Shown: positions 51,632-59,479 of the stretch, one piece after another
How the letters are laid out: each line of letters begins with the position of its first letter
How positions within the stretch are numbered: position 1 is the first letter of the stretch
NCBI RefSeq assembly: GCF_037688875.1
Contig: NZ_JAWDIE010000008.1
Location: forward strand, 1 to 64,000
Direction: 5' to 3'
Origin: Amphibiibacter pelophylacis
GTDB taxonomy: Bacteria; Pseudomonadota; Gammaproteobacteria; Burkholderiales; Burkholderiaceae_C
DNA: 64,000 nt
Translations under genes and position numbers: made by a program
Notes under the pieces: generated by a model
Databases searched by the model: none
Told to the model about the DNA's origin: nothing
What the model saw: only the letters and a program-made list of their open reading frames with translations

Positions 51632-52452
51632 GGGCGGCGGTCCGGCAGGGCGGAAACGGTGGGGGCAGCGCTGGCGTCGTCATGGACGTGCAGGCCGCAT
51701 TCTTTCTGGGCGGCGTCTTCCCACCACCAGCGGCCGGCGCGGAAATCTTCGCCGATGGCGATGGCGCGGGTGCAGGGCGCGCAGCCGATGCTGGGCATGA
51801 AGTCGTCGTGCAGCGGGTTGTAGGGCACGCCGTGCTGGTCGATGTAGTGCCACACGTCGCCCCAGGTCCAGTCCAGCAGCGGGCTGTACTTCAGGCGCAG
51901 CACGCCGTCGCGGCCGGGGTCTTCCTCGCGCCAGTGGGCGCTGGCGCGGTCGGTGGACTGCTCGGCGCGCAGGCCGACGACCCAGGCGCTGCGCCCGGCC
52001 AGCAGGCGCTGCAGGGGCTCGAGCTTGCGCACGCCGCAGCACGATTTGCGCGTGTCGATGCTGGCGCGGATGGCGCTGTCGCCATCGTCTCCGTGCTGCG
52101 TGGTCCAGGCGGCCAGCGCGGCGGTTTCGGGCTCGAAGGCCGCGATGCGGTGCGTGGCGCCGGGCTGCAGGGCGTCGTAATGCGCGGGGAGCTGCTCCAG
52201 CAGCGCCAGCGTCTGCGCGTGCAGGCGGCCGGTCTGCAGGGTGGCAACATCAATGGCCAGGCCGTGGCGCCAGATCAGGTCGGTCAGCACCACGTCCTCG
52301 GCGCCCAGGCTGGTCGCCTGGACGATTTGCCCGGGGTGAGCGTCGGCGGCCAGACGCAGGTGATCCAGCGTGCGCGCGACTTTGGCATCGAAGCTGCTGC
52401 TGGGCCGTGTGTGGCGCAGGTAGAGCGGCTGCACGTGGCTCGTGGCGTTCAT
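51628..52452 (-). CDS. cysH: Phosphoadenylyl/adenylyl-sulfate reductase (APS-reductase type CysH)
   Basis: A 274-residue thioredoxin-dependent reductase that converts activated sulfate to sulfite. It has the paired cysteines of CCGVRKLEP and CAPCTRAIA, the four ligands of a [4Fe-4S] cluster, which mark the enzyme as an adenylyl-sulfate (APS) reductase rather than a PAPS reductase. The catalytic cysteine lies in KECGLH close to the C-terminus. No APS kinase (cysC) is in the operon, consistent with direct APS reduction. It overlaps cysD and the DUF934 gene by four bases each. Confidence 0.93.
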   Translation of the reverse strand: MNATSHVQPLYLRHTRPSSSFDAKVARTLDHLRLAADAHPGQIVQATSLGAEDVVLTDLIWRHGLAIDVATLQTGRLHAQTLALLEQLPAHYDALQPGATHRIAAFEPETAALAAWTTQHGDDGDSAIRASIDTRKSCCGVRKLEPLQRLLAGRSAWVVGLRAEQSTDRASAHWREEDPGRDGVLRLKYSPLLDWTWGDVWHYIDQHGVPYNPLHDDFMPSIGCAPCTRAIAIGEDFRAGRWWWEDAAQKECGLHVHDDASAAPTVSALPDRRP

Positions 52453-52919
52453 GCGGAGGCGCCCTGCGCGTCGCGCTGGTAATGGCCCTGGGGGAAGAAG
52501 GCCAGCGCCTCGCGGGCGTAGGCCTCGTTCTGGCCGGGCGCCAGCACGGCGGCGTCAAAGCCGGTGCGGGCCAGCTGCACGACCATGTCGACCAGCACTT
52601 CGCCGGTGGCACGCACTTCGCCGCTGTATTTGTGGCGTGCGCGCAGCACATGCGCCTGGCTGTAGGCGCGGCCGTCCACCCATTTGGGGAACTGCAGCGC
52701 GATCAGCGTCAGGCGCGGCAAGTCGGCCTCGATCTGCGCCACGTCGGCGGTGTTGGACAGGATGACGCCGACTGCGAAGTTCGCGGGCCAGGTGTCACGC
52801 ACGGCGTGCCACTGCTCCAGCGTCAGCAGCAGGTGGTCGCGGGCGACCGGGTGGGGTTTGGGGCCGTCTTCGCCTTCGGCGGTGCGCCAGGGGTCCTGGG
52901 CAGTTTGGATGAATTTCAT
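52449..52919 (-). CDS. DUF934 family protein of the sulfate-reduction operon
   Basis: A 156-residue protein, MKFIQTAQDPWRT..., with VGVILSNTADVAQIEADLPRLTLIALQFPKWVDGRAYSQAHVLRAR and GEVRATGEVLVDMVVQLARTGFDAAVL, typical of DUF934. These proteins occur next to cysI/cysH in many proteobacteria, but their function is not established; a structural or electron-transfer helper role is often suggested. It is 2 bases downstream of cysI and overlaps cysH. Confidence 0.88.
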   Translation of the reverse strand: MKFIQTAQDPWRTAEGEDGPKPHPVARDHLLLTLEQWHAVRDTWPANFAVGVILSNTADVAQIEADLPRLTLIALQFPKWVDGRAYSQAHVLRARHKYSGEVRATGEVLVDMVVQLARTGFDAAVLAPGQNEAYAREALAFFPQGHYQRDAQGASA

Positions 52920-52921
52920 GA

Positions 52922-54649
52922 TCAGTCGCGGGCTGTGGCGGTGCGTACGGCGTTGGCCGCTGCCTTGAAGGGCTCCAGGCCCAGGCGGCGCACCGCGTCG
53001 ATGAATTTTTCGCTGGCCTGGCGCTGGGCGCGGTAGGCGTCCAGGATGGCCTCGATGGCGTCGGCAATTTCACTGGCGGCAAACGACGGACCGATCACCT
53101 TGCCCGGCACGGGGACGGGGGCGTGGTTTGATCCGTCCGAACCGCCCAGCGTCACCTGGTACCACTCGGTGCCGTCCTTGTCGACGCCCAGGATGCCGAT
53201 GTGGCCGCTGTGGTGGTGGCCGCAGCTGTTGATGCAGCCGCTGATGTGCAGATCGACCTCGCCCAGGTCGTAGACCTCGTCCAGGTCGGCGTAGCGCTCG
53301 GACAGCTCGGCTGCGATGGGCAGCGAGCGCGCATTGGCCAGCGCGCAGAAATCGCCGCCCGGGCAGGCGATCATGTCGGTGAGCGTGCCGATGTTGGGGC
53401 TGGCGTAACCGGCGGCCTGCGCGGCAGCAAACAGCGCGGGCAGATCGTCGGCCTTGACCCAGGGCAGCAGCAGGTTCTGGTCGTGCGTGACGCGCAGCTC
53501 GCCCAGCGAGAAGCGGTCGGCCAGATCAGCGGCGGCGTCCAACTGCGCGGCAGTGGCATCGCCCGGCGCCTGGCCCACGCGCTTGACCGACAGCGTCACG
53601 GCGCGCCAGCCCGGCACCTGGTGCGGGTGGACGTTGCGGGCCAGCCAGCGCTGCCACGGCACGGCCGGGTCGGCCTTCAGATCGGGCTCAGGCCGCGCCA
53701 CCACGCCCTCGGGGCGCACAAAGCAGGCGGCAATGCGGTCGAATTCGTCCTGGCTGATCAGGCTGGCCTGCGCGTCGGTGTCGCGGGCCAGGATGGCGGC
53801 GAACTCGGCGTTGACGGCGTCAAAATACTTCTGCCCTTCGGCCTTGACCAGAATCTTGATCCGCGCCTTGTAGGCGTTGTCGCGGCGGCCAAAGCGGTTG
53901 TAGACGCGCACGATGGCTTCCAGGTAGACCAGAATCTGCTGCCAGGGCACGAAAGCGTTGATTTCGCTGGCGATGACGGGCGTGCGGCCCATGCCACCGC
54001 CGACCAGCACGCGAAAGCCAATCTCGCCCGCGTCGTTCTTCACCAGGTGCAGGCCCACGTCGTGCCAGGCCACGGCAGCACGGTCTTCGCGCGCGCCGCT
54101 GACGGCGATCTTGAACTTGCGCGGCAGGAAGGCGAATTCGGGGTGCAGCGTGCTCCACTGGCGCATGATTTCGCAGTAGGGGCGCGGATCGATGATTTCG
54201 TCCGCCGCCACGCCCGCCAGCGCGTCGCTGGTGATGTTGCGGATGCAGTTGCCGCTGGTCTGGATGCCGTGCATGTCCACGTCGGCCAGCAGATCCATCA
54301 CGTCGGCCGAATCGGTCAGCGCGATCCAGTTGTACTGGACGTTCTGGCGCGTGGTGAAGTGCACGTAGCCGCCCGTGTTCTGGAACTGCGCGGGCGCATC
54401 GGCGGGCACCACGTCGTAGGTGCGGGCGATGTGGGCCAGCTGGCGCGCCTGGCGTGACGACAGCGCGCCATAAGGCACGGCCACACGCAGCATGGGCGCG
54501 TGACGCTGGATGTACCAGCCGTTCTGCAGGCGCAGGGGGCGGAAGTGCTCGTCGGGCAGATCGCCGGCCAGATGGCGCTGCAGCTGGTGACGGTACTGCG
54601 CGGCGCGCTGATGGACAAACTGGCGGTCGAATTCGGTGTAGCGGTACAT
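52922..54649 (-). CDS. cysI: Sulfite reductase hemoprotein component (CysI-type nitrite/sulfite reductase)
   Basis: A 575-residue siroheme/[4Fe-4S] enzyme that reduces sulfite to sulfide. The duplicated nitrite/sulfite reductase ferredoxin-like halves are seen. GYVHFTTRQNVQYNWIAL and SGNCIRNITSDALAG lie in the first. In the second, CPGGDFCALAN and SGCINSCGHHHSGHIG carry the four cysteines. The start at 54649 (MYRYTEFDRQF) is used because the 12 residues upstream are unlike the family. It heads the operon. The upstream 102 bases are AT-rich and may hold a CysB site, but none is clear. No flavoprotein subunit (cysJ) is in the window. Confidence 0.94.
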   Translation of the reverse strand: MYRYTEFDRQFVHQRAAQYRHQLQRHLAGDLPDEHFRPLRLQNGWYIQRHAPMLRVAVPYGALSSRQARQLAHIARTYDVVPADAPAQFQNTGGYVHFTTRQNVQYNWIALTDSADVMDLLADVDMHGIQTSGNCIRNITSDALAGVAADEIIDPRPYCEIMRQWSTLHPEFAFLPRKFKIAVSGAREDRAAVAWHDVGLHLVKNDAGEIGFRVLVGGGMGRTPVIASEINAFVPWQQILVYLEAIVRVYNRFGRRDNAYKARIKILVKAEGQKYFDAVNAEFAAILARDTDAQASLISQDEFDRIAACFVRPEGVVARPEPDLKADPAVPWQRWLARNVHPHQVPGWRAVTLSVKRVGQAPGDATAAQLDAAADLADRFSLGELRVTHDQNLLLPWVKADDLPALFAAAQAAGYASPNIGTLTDMIACPGGDFCALANARSLPIAAELSERYADLDEVYDLGEVDLHISGCINSCGHHHSGHIGILGVDKDGTEWYQVTLGGSDGSNHAPVPVPGKVIGPSFAASEIADAIEAILDAYRAQRQASEKFIDAVRRLGLEPFKAAANAVRTATARD

Positions 54650-54751
54650 GGGCAGAAATAAAGGCAGCGCAAGCGCAAGGCGCACACTGTAATCGGGTGG
54701 TTTAGATTTTGAAACGACTTTTTAATTGTCGCTTTATAACTGGGAGTTGTG

Positions 54752-55951
54752 TTACCCCGCGTCTTTGGGGGATCCCTTCAGTTCGGCAAACTTCGCGGCC
54801 ATGGTGGGGTTGCCGCGCGTGAGTCTTTTGATCGTCACATCCTGCGCTTTGTCGTTGGCCAGCCGCAGGTTGCGGTCGGCGCCCAGCAGGGCCTCTTTGG
54901 TCTTTTGCAGATGATCGATGGATTTGTCGATTTCGTCGATGGCGGTCTGAAAGCGCCGCGACGCCAGGTCGTAGTTTTTGCCAAAAGCCTCCTTGAAGCC
55001 CTCCAGCTGGCTTTCAAAGTGGGTGATGTCGATGTTCTGCGACTTCACCAGAGCCAGCTCGGTCTTGTACTTCAGCGCGTTCAGGGCCGCGTTGCGCAGC
55101 AGCGTGATCATGGGGATGAAGAACTGCGGGCGCACCACGTACATCTTGGGGAATCGGTAAGAGACGTCCACGATGCCACTGTTGTACAGCTCGCTGTCGG
55201 GCTCCAGCAGCGAGACCAGAACGGCGTATTCGCAGCCTTTCTCGGTGCGGTCCTTGTCCAGCTCCCTGAAGAAGTCCTCGTTCTTCTTCCTGGTGGCGGT
55301 GGTGTCGCTTTCATTCTTCATCTCGAACATGATCGAGACGATTTCGGTGCCGGCCTCGTCCGCATCCCTGAAGATGTAATCGCCCTTGCTGCCGCTGCTG
55401 GCGTCGTTGTCTTTTTCAAAGTAGGCGCGGGGGAAGGCCGTGGCGCGCAGGCGGTTGAACTCGGTCTCGCAGTGCTGTTCCAGCGTCTCGCCCACCATCT
55501 TGGTCGAGAGCCTGGCCTTGAGGTCTTTCAGGCGCTCGATGGCGTCTTCGCGCTCCTTGATCTGCAGGTCGTATTTTTCCTTGAGCGACTGCTCGGCCAG
55601 GCGTTTTTCCAGCTGCGCCTGCTGCAGCTGGTGGGCCAGCGCGTCGCGCTCCTTTTCGGCGCTGCCCACGGCCTGAATCACCGCCAGCTGCTGCGCCTGG
55701 TGGGCGGAAGCCACGCGGGCCTGCAGGGACTGGATCTCGGCATCCTTGGCGGCGGCAGCTTTTTGCAGCTCGGTGGTGAACTGCGCTTTGGCCAGCTCGA
55801 CGGCGCTGTGTTTGTCTTTCGCGGCCAGTGCGAGCCGCTCGTGCAACTGCTGCTCGAACGCGCTGTCGCGCACCTGCTTCAGGATGTCGGCGTAACCCGC
55901 CTCGTCGATCTTGAAGGCTTTGTGGCAGTGGGGGCAAGTGATCTCATTCAT
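54752..55951 (-). CDS. DUF2130 family protein (coiled coil with nuclease-like core)
   Basis: A 399-residue protein started at the ATG at 55951 (MNEITCPHCHKAFKIDEAGYADIL). The N-terminus carries a CPHCHKAF zinc-ribbon-like motif. Residues about 40-180 are a long charged coiled coil. The following part (GSKGDYIFRDADEAGTEIVSIMFEMKNESDTTATRKKNEDFFRELDKDR) has an Asp...EMK pattern that resembles a PD-(D/E)XK nuclease core, as does its VLVSLLEPDS sheet. These proteins occur widely but have no established role. It lies upstream of cysI on the same strand, 102 bases away, without apparent link to it. Confidence 0.85.
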   Translation of the reverse strand: MNEITCPHCHKAFKIDEAGYADILKQVRDSAFEQQLHERLALAAKDKHSAVELAKAQFTTELQKAAAAKDAEIQSLQARVASAHQAQQLAVIQAVGSAEKERDALAHQLQQAQLEKRLAEQSLKEKYDLQIKEREDAIERLKDLKARLSTKMVGETLEQHCETEFNRLRATAFPRAYFEKDNDASSGSKGDYIFRDADEAGTEIVSIMFEMKNESDTTATRKKNEDFFRELDKDRTEKGCEYAVLVSLLEPDSELYNSGIVDVSYRFPKMYVVRPQFFIPMITLLRNAALNALKYKTELALVKSQNIDITHFESQLEGFKEAFGKNYDLASRRFQTAIDEIDKSIDHLQKTKEALLGADRNLRLANDKAQDVTIKRLTRGNPTMAAKFAELKGSPKDAG

Positions 55952-56088
55952 GGGGCTGGGGCCTTTGAAATGCTCTTGGCCCAGGATTGTGACACCCGGC
56001 TGCCGCCGCCGCCCCAGCACGATCCCCCCACCTGCGCTACCATGCGCCCAGCAGCGTATTGCTGCGCTGCACACACTGGAGAAGCGGC

Positions 56089-56382
56089 ATGAGCATCCTG
56101 AGCAAAACAATCGGCGCCGTGGCGGGTCTGGGGCTGGCGGTGGCGGGCACGCTGGCGCACGCCGAGACGGTCAAGGGCCAGGTCACCAAGGTCGATCCGG
56201 CCAGGAACATGGTCACGATCAAACACGGGGGCATTCCCTCACTGGATCAGCCGGCCATGGCCTTTGCCTTTCAGGCCGACGCGGCGGCCATCAAAGGGCT
56301 GAACGAGGGCGATACCGTCACCTTCACCCCCGAAAAGGTCAACAACCGCTTTGTGGCGGCCAACCTCAAAAAAGGCGGCTGA
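56089..56382 (+). CDS. CusF-like small periplasmic protein with altered metal site
   Basis: A 97-residue protein with a signal peptide (to about AHAE, residue 26) and GGAGAAG upstream of the ATG. The rest matches the copper-binding CusF fold (VKGQVTKVDPARNMVTIKHGGI...GLNEGDTVTFTPEK). CusF binds copper(I) through His36, Trp44, Met47 and Met49. Here the His is kept, but the region reads DQPAMAF, giving Gln at the Trp position, Met at 47 and Phe at 49. The copper site is therefore incomplete. It overlaps convergent yqaA by 17 bases. Confidence 0.78.
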   Translation: MSILSKTIGAVAGLGLAVAGTLAHAETVKGQVTKVDPARNMVTIKHGGIPSLDQPAMAFAFQADAAAIKGLNEGDTVTFTPEKVNNRFVAANLKKGG

Positions 56383-56935
56383 AGCCCCACAGCAGCGCGC
56401 TGGTCATCAGCACATAGCGCACGAACTTGCCGAGGGCCATGTACAGCACGCAGGGCCAGAACGGCAGGCGCATCCAGCCCGCCACCGCGCAGATTGGGTC
56501 GCCCACGGCGGGCAGCCAGGCCAGCAGGCAGGCTTTGGGCCCCAGTTTGTGCAGCCAGGCGCGCGCCTGGCGCTCCCAGCGGCTTGCGCGCCGGCGGCTC
56601 GGCGCAGGAGGGGGGGGCTCGCCGCACGGGGCATCCGCCCGCGCCAGCACATGCCGCCGCCGCGCGGCCTGCCAGGCGTACCACGCGCCCCGGCCCATCC
56701 ACCAGTTGATCGCGCCGCCCAGGGTGTTGCCCACCGTGGCGACGAGGATGGCGGGCCAGAACAGTTCCGGGTTCAGCTGGACCAGGCCAAACACCACGGG
56801 CTCCGAGCCCAGCGGCAGCAGCGTGGCCGACAGCGTGGCCACCACAAACACCGTGGTCAGACCCAGCTTGGGCAGCGCCATCAGCGCCAGCAGCTGGCCC
56901 AGCCAGTGCGGCAGTTCGGCCAGTTCGGCGCTCAT
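56366..56935 (-). CDS. yqaA: YqaA/DedA-family inner-membrane protein
   Basis: A 189-residue membrane protein of the SNARE-associated/DedA superfamily, YqaA branch. Hydrophobic segments flank LSATLLPLGSEPVVFGLV and VATVGNTLGGAINWWMGR, and the conserved CLLAWLPAVGDPICAVAGWMRLPF follows. These proteins are linked to membrane lipid homeostasis and possibly lipid scrambling. A basic loop of about 25 residues lies in the middle. It is the last gene of the minus-strand run and overlaps pth by four bases. Confidence 0.88.
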   Translation of the reverse strand: MSAELAELPHWLGQLLALMALPKLGLTTVFVVATLSATLLPLGSEPVVFGLVQLNPELFWPAILVATVGNTLGGAINWWMGRGAWYAWQAARRRHVLARADAPCGEPPPPAPSRRRASRWERQARAWLHKLGPKACLLAWLPAVGDPICAVAGWMRLPFWPCVLYMALGKFVRYVLMTSALLWGFSRLF

Positions 56936-57588
56936 GCCGCAGGCGGATCTGCGGGGCCTCCAGGCGCCGCGACGGTCCTGGGCGCTGGTGGCTTTTTGGG
57001 CTTGGGTGGCGAGGCGTGAATCAGCCGCGTCGCCGCCGCCATGTCGCCCGCGAGCAGCGGGGGCAGGGCTTCCATGCTTTTGGCGATGGCGGCGTCCAGC
57101 GCCTCGCGCTGGTCTTTGGGGGCGCGCTGCAGCACCCAGCCGATGACGCCGTCGCGGTGGCCCGGGTGACCCACGCCCAGACGCAGGCGCCAGGTGTCGC
57201 TGCCGAAGTGCGCCGCGATGTCGCGCAGGCCGTTGTGCCCCGCGTGACCACCGCCCAGCTTGAGCTTGACCTGGCCGGGCGGCAGATCAAGCTCGTCGTG
57301 GATGACCAGCGTTTCTTCCGGGCTGATCTTGAAAAAGCGCGCCAGCGCCGCCACCGATTTGCCCGAAGCGTTCATGAAGGTGTGCGGCTGCAGCAGCCAG
57401 ACACTCTCGCCCGCAACCTGCGTGCGGGCGACCAGGCCGAAGTAGCTGCGCTCGGGCGCCCAGCGCGCGCCCAGTACGTCAGCGGCGCGCTGTACCCAGG
57501 CGAAACCGGCGTTGTGGCGCGTGTCGTCGTACTCGGGGCCCGGGTTGCCCAGGCCGACCAGCAGGCGCAGGGGGCGGGGTGCGCTCAT
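56932..57588 (-). CDS. pth: Peptidyl-tRNA hydrolase
   Basis: A 218-residue esterase that releases tRNA from peptidyl-tRNAs dropped from the ribosome. The catalytic region is LVGLGNPGPEYDDTRHNAGFAWV, with the conserved Asn and His (residues about 16 and 26), and VIHDELDLPPGQVKLKLGGGHAGHNGLRDI contains the catalytic Asp. A proline/lysine-rich tail of about 25 residues extends the C-terminus. It overlaps the preceding metal-binding protein gene (ATGA) and yqaA. Confidence 0.96.
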   Translation of the reverse strand: MSAPRPLRLLVGLGNPGPEYDDTRHNAGFAWVQRAADVLGARWAPERSYFGLVARTQVAGESVWLLQPHTFMNASGKSVAALARFFKISPEETLVIHDELDLPPGQVKLKLGGGHAGHNGLRDIAAHFGSDTWRLRLGVGHPGHRDGVIGWVLQRAPKDQREALDAAIAKSMEALPPLLAGDMAAATRLIHASPPKPKKPPAPRTVAAPGGPADPPAA

Positions 57589-58577
57589 GGCTGGATCGGC
57601 GGCTGGGGCGTGGTCTCGAGCGCCGCCAGAAGCGTGCTGGCGTTGGACGCGACCATTTTTAGATAGCTGTCGGCGGCGCTGCCTGGCGCGGAGAGCGCGT
57701 CCGAGTACAGCGTGCCGCCCACGCGCACGCCCGATTCGCGGGCGATCTGGTCGATCAGGCGCGGATCGCTGATGTTTTCCAGGAAGAGCGCCCGCGCGCG
57801 GCGCTGGCGCAGCTGGGTCACGGCGCGTGCCACCGTTTTGGCCGAGGCGGCGCTGGCCGAGGTCCAGCCCGTGAGCGGAATCAGGCTCAGGCCGTAGTTG
57901 TGGCCGAAATAGCCGAACGCGTCGTGCGAGGTGACGATGCGCCGCTGCGCCGCCGGAATGGCGTTGAAGCGCGCGCGAATGGCCTGGTCCAGCTTCTCCA
58001 GCTGCGCCAGGTAGGTGGCGGCGCGCGCCTTGAAGGCGGCGGCTTGCTGCGGCCGCGCGGCGCTCAGCCCTGCGGTGATGTTGCGCACGGCGATCATGGC
58101 CTGGCGCGGGTCCTGCCAGTAATGTGGGTCTTTGCCGCCGTGATCGTGGGCGTGGTCGCTGTCGTCGTGGCTCTCGGCCTCTTCAAAGCCGTCCAGCGCT
58201 TTCACGCCCTGGCTGGCGATGATCAGATGGCCCTGGAAGTGGCTGGAGGTGATCAGACGCTGCTGCCAGCCCTCCAGCCCCAGGCCGTTGAGCACCAGCA
58301 CCTGCGCCTGCGCCACGCGCTGCGCGTCACGCGGGCTGGGCTCGAAAACATGGGGATCGCTGTCCGGCCCGATCAGTGACTGCACCGCCACCGCGTCGCC
58401 GCCCACCTGCTGCACCCAGTCGCGCAGGATGGTGGTGCTGGTCAGCACCTGCAGCGGGCCGCTGGCGGGGGTGGACTGCGCCAGCGCCAGGCCGCCATGC
58501 GCCAGCAGCGGAAGAGCAGAAAGCGCCAGCAGCGCCCGGCGGCGCGACACGGATTGGAGAACAGACATTTTCGACAT
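57585..58577 (-). CDS. znuA: Zinc/manganese-type ABC transporter substrate-binding protein (ZnuA/AztC-like)
   Basis: A 330-residue cluster A-I periplasmic metal-binding protein, started at 58577 (an ATG at 58568 is an alternative). It has a signal peptide, ending about GLALAQ. Ligand positions are DPHVFEPSP, DPHYWQDP, TSHDAFGYFGHNYG and LYSDALS. A histidine/aspartate-rich loop (SHDDSDHAHDHGG, about residues 135-150) is typical of zinc-specific members. It captures metal for the permease and ATPase encoded just upstream. Zinc is favoured over manganese by the loop; this is inference. Confidence 0.88.
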   Translation of the reverse strand: MSKMSVLQSVSRRRALLALSALPLLAHGGLALAQSTPASGPLQVLTSTTILRDWVQQVGGDAVAVQSLIGPDSDPHVFEPSPRDAQRVAQAQVLVLNGLGLEGWQQRLITSSHFQGHLIIASQGVKALDGFEEAESHDDSDHAHDHGGKDPHYWQDPRQAMIAVRNITAGLSAARPQQAAAFKARAATYLAQLEKLDQAIRARFNAIPAAQRRIVTSHDAFGYFGHNYGLSLIPLTGWTSASAASAKTVARAVTQLRQRRARALFLENISDPRLIDQIARESGVRVGGTLYSDALSAPGSAADSYLKMVASNASTLLAALETTPQPPIQP

Positions 58578-58579
58578 CG

Positions 58580-59479
58580 TCAGACTTTCAGGTGGCGTGT
58601 GCGCGAGAGGCGCACGCGCAGGCTGTCGCGTTGCCCCAGCCCCAGCGACAGGGCGTAGACCCCGCCCGCCACAAGAACGATGGCGGGGCCGGAAGGCAGC
58701 TCGAAGTGATAGGACAGCAGCAGGCCGCTGGCGCCGCACAGCATGGCCAGGCTGCTGGACAGCAGCCACAGGCGCGGCACGTCGTTGACCCAGAAACGCG
58801 CGGCCAGCGCGGGCAGCATCATCAGGCCGACGGCCATCAACGTACCCAGCGCCTGGAAGGCGGCGACCATATTGATCACCATCAGGGTCAGGAAAATGTG
58901 GTGCGTGCGCGCCAGCGGCTGGCCCTGCGCGGCCAGGAAGGCGGGGTCCACGCACGAGATCAGCAGCGGGCGGTAAAACAGCGCCAGCGCGACCAGCGTC
59001 ACGCTGCTGACGCAGCCGATCAGCAGCAGCGCGTCGTCGTCCACCGCCAGGATGTTGCCGAACAGGATGTGCGTCAGATCGACGCTGGTGCCGCGCACCG
59101 AAATCATCAGCACGCCCAGCGACAGCGCGACCAGATAGAGCGCGGCGAAGCTGGCGTCTTCTTTCTGCGAGGTCCAGCGCGTCAGCAGCCCGGCGCCCAG
59201 CGCCACGACCATGGCGGCGATGAAGCCGCCTGCGCTCATCGCCCAGATCGACAGCCCCGCGCCAAAAAAGCCCATCGCGGCGCCGGGCAGCATGGCGTGG
59301 GCCACGGCGTCGCCCAGCAGGCTCATGCGGCGCAGCACCAGCAGCACGCCCACCGGCCCGACGCTGAGCGCCAGCACGCAGCAGGCCACCAGGGCGCGGC
59401 GCATGAAACCGAAATCGGCGAAAGGCTGGATCACCAGGGGGTAGATCACGCCCTGCCAGAGAGAGAAACCGTCGCTCAT
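58580..59479 (-). CDS. znuB: Zinc/manganese-type ABC transporter permease (ZnuB/AztB-like)
   Basis: A 299-residue membrane protein with about eight to nine hydrophobic segments. The family blocks are FMRRALVACCVLALSVGPVGVLLVLRRMSLLGDAVAHAMLPGAAMGFF near the N-terminus and ALGTLMAVGLMMLPALAARFW near residue 225. The ATG at 59479 shares a base with the ATPase stop (TGATG); AGGACT precedes it. It forms the translocation channel of the metal importer. Confidence 0.9.
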   Translation of the reverse strand: MSDGFSLWQGVIYPLVIQPFADFGFMRRALVACCVLALSVGPVGVLLVLRRMSLLGDAVAHAMLPGAAMGFFGAGLSIWAMSAGGFIAAMVVALGAGLLTRWTSQKEDASFAALYLVALSLGVLMISVRGTSVDLTHILFGNILAVDDDALLLIGCVSSVTLVALALFYRPLLISCVDPAFLAAQGQPLARTHHIFLTLMVINMVAAFQALGTLMAVGLMMLPALAARFWVNDVPRLWLLSSSLAMLCGASGLLLSYHFELPSGPAIVLVAGGVYALSLGLGQRDSLRVRLSRTRHLKV

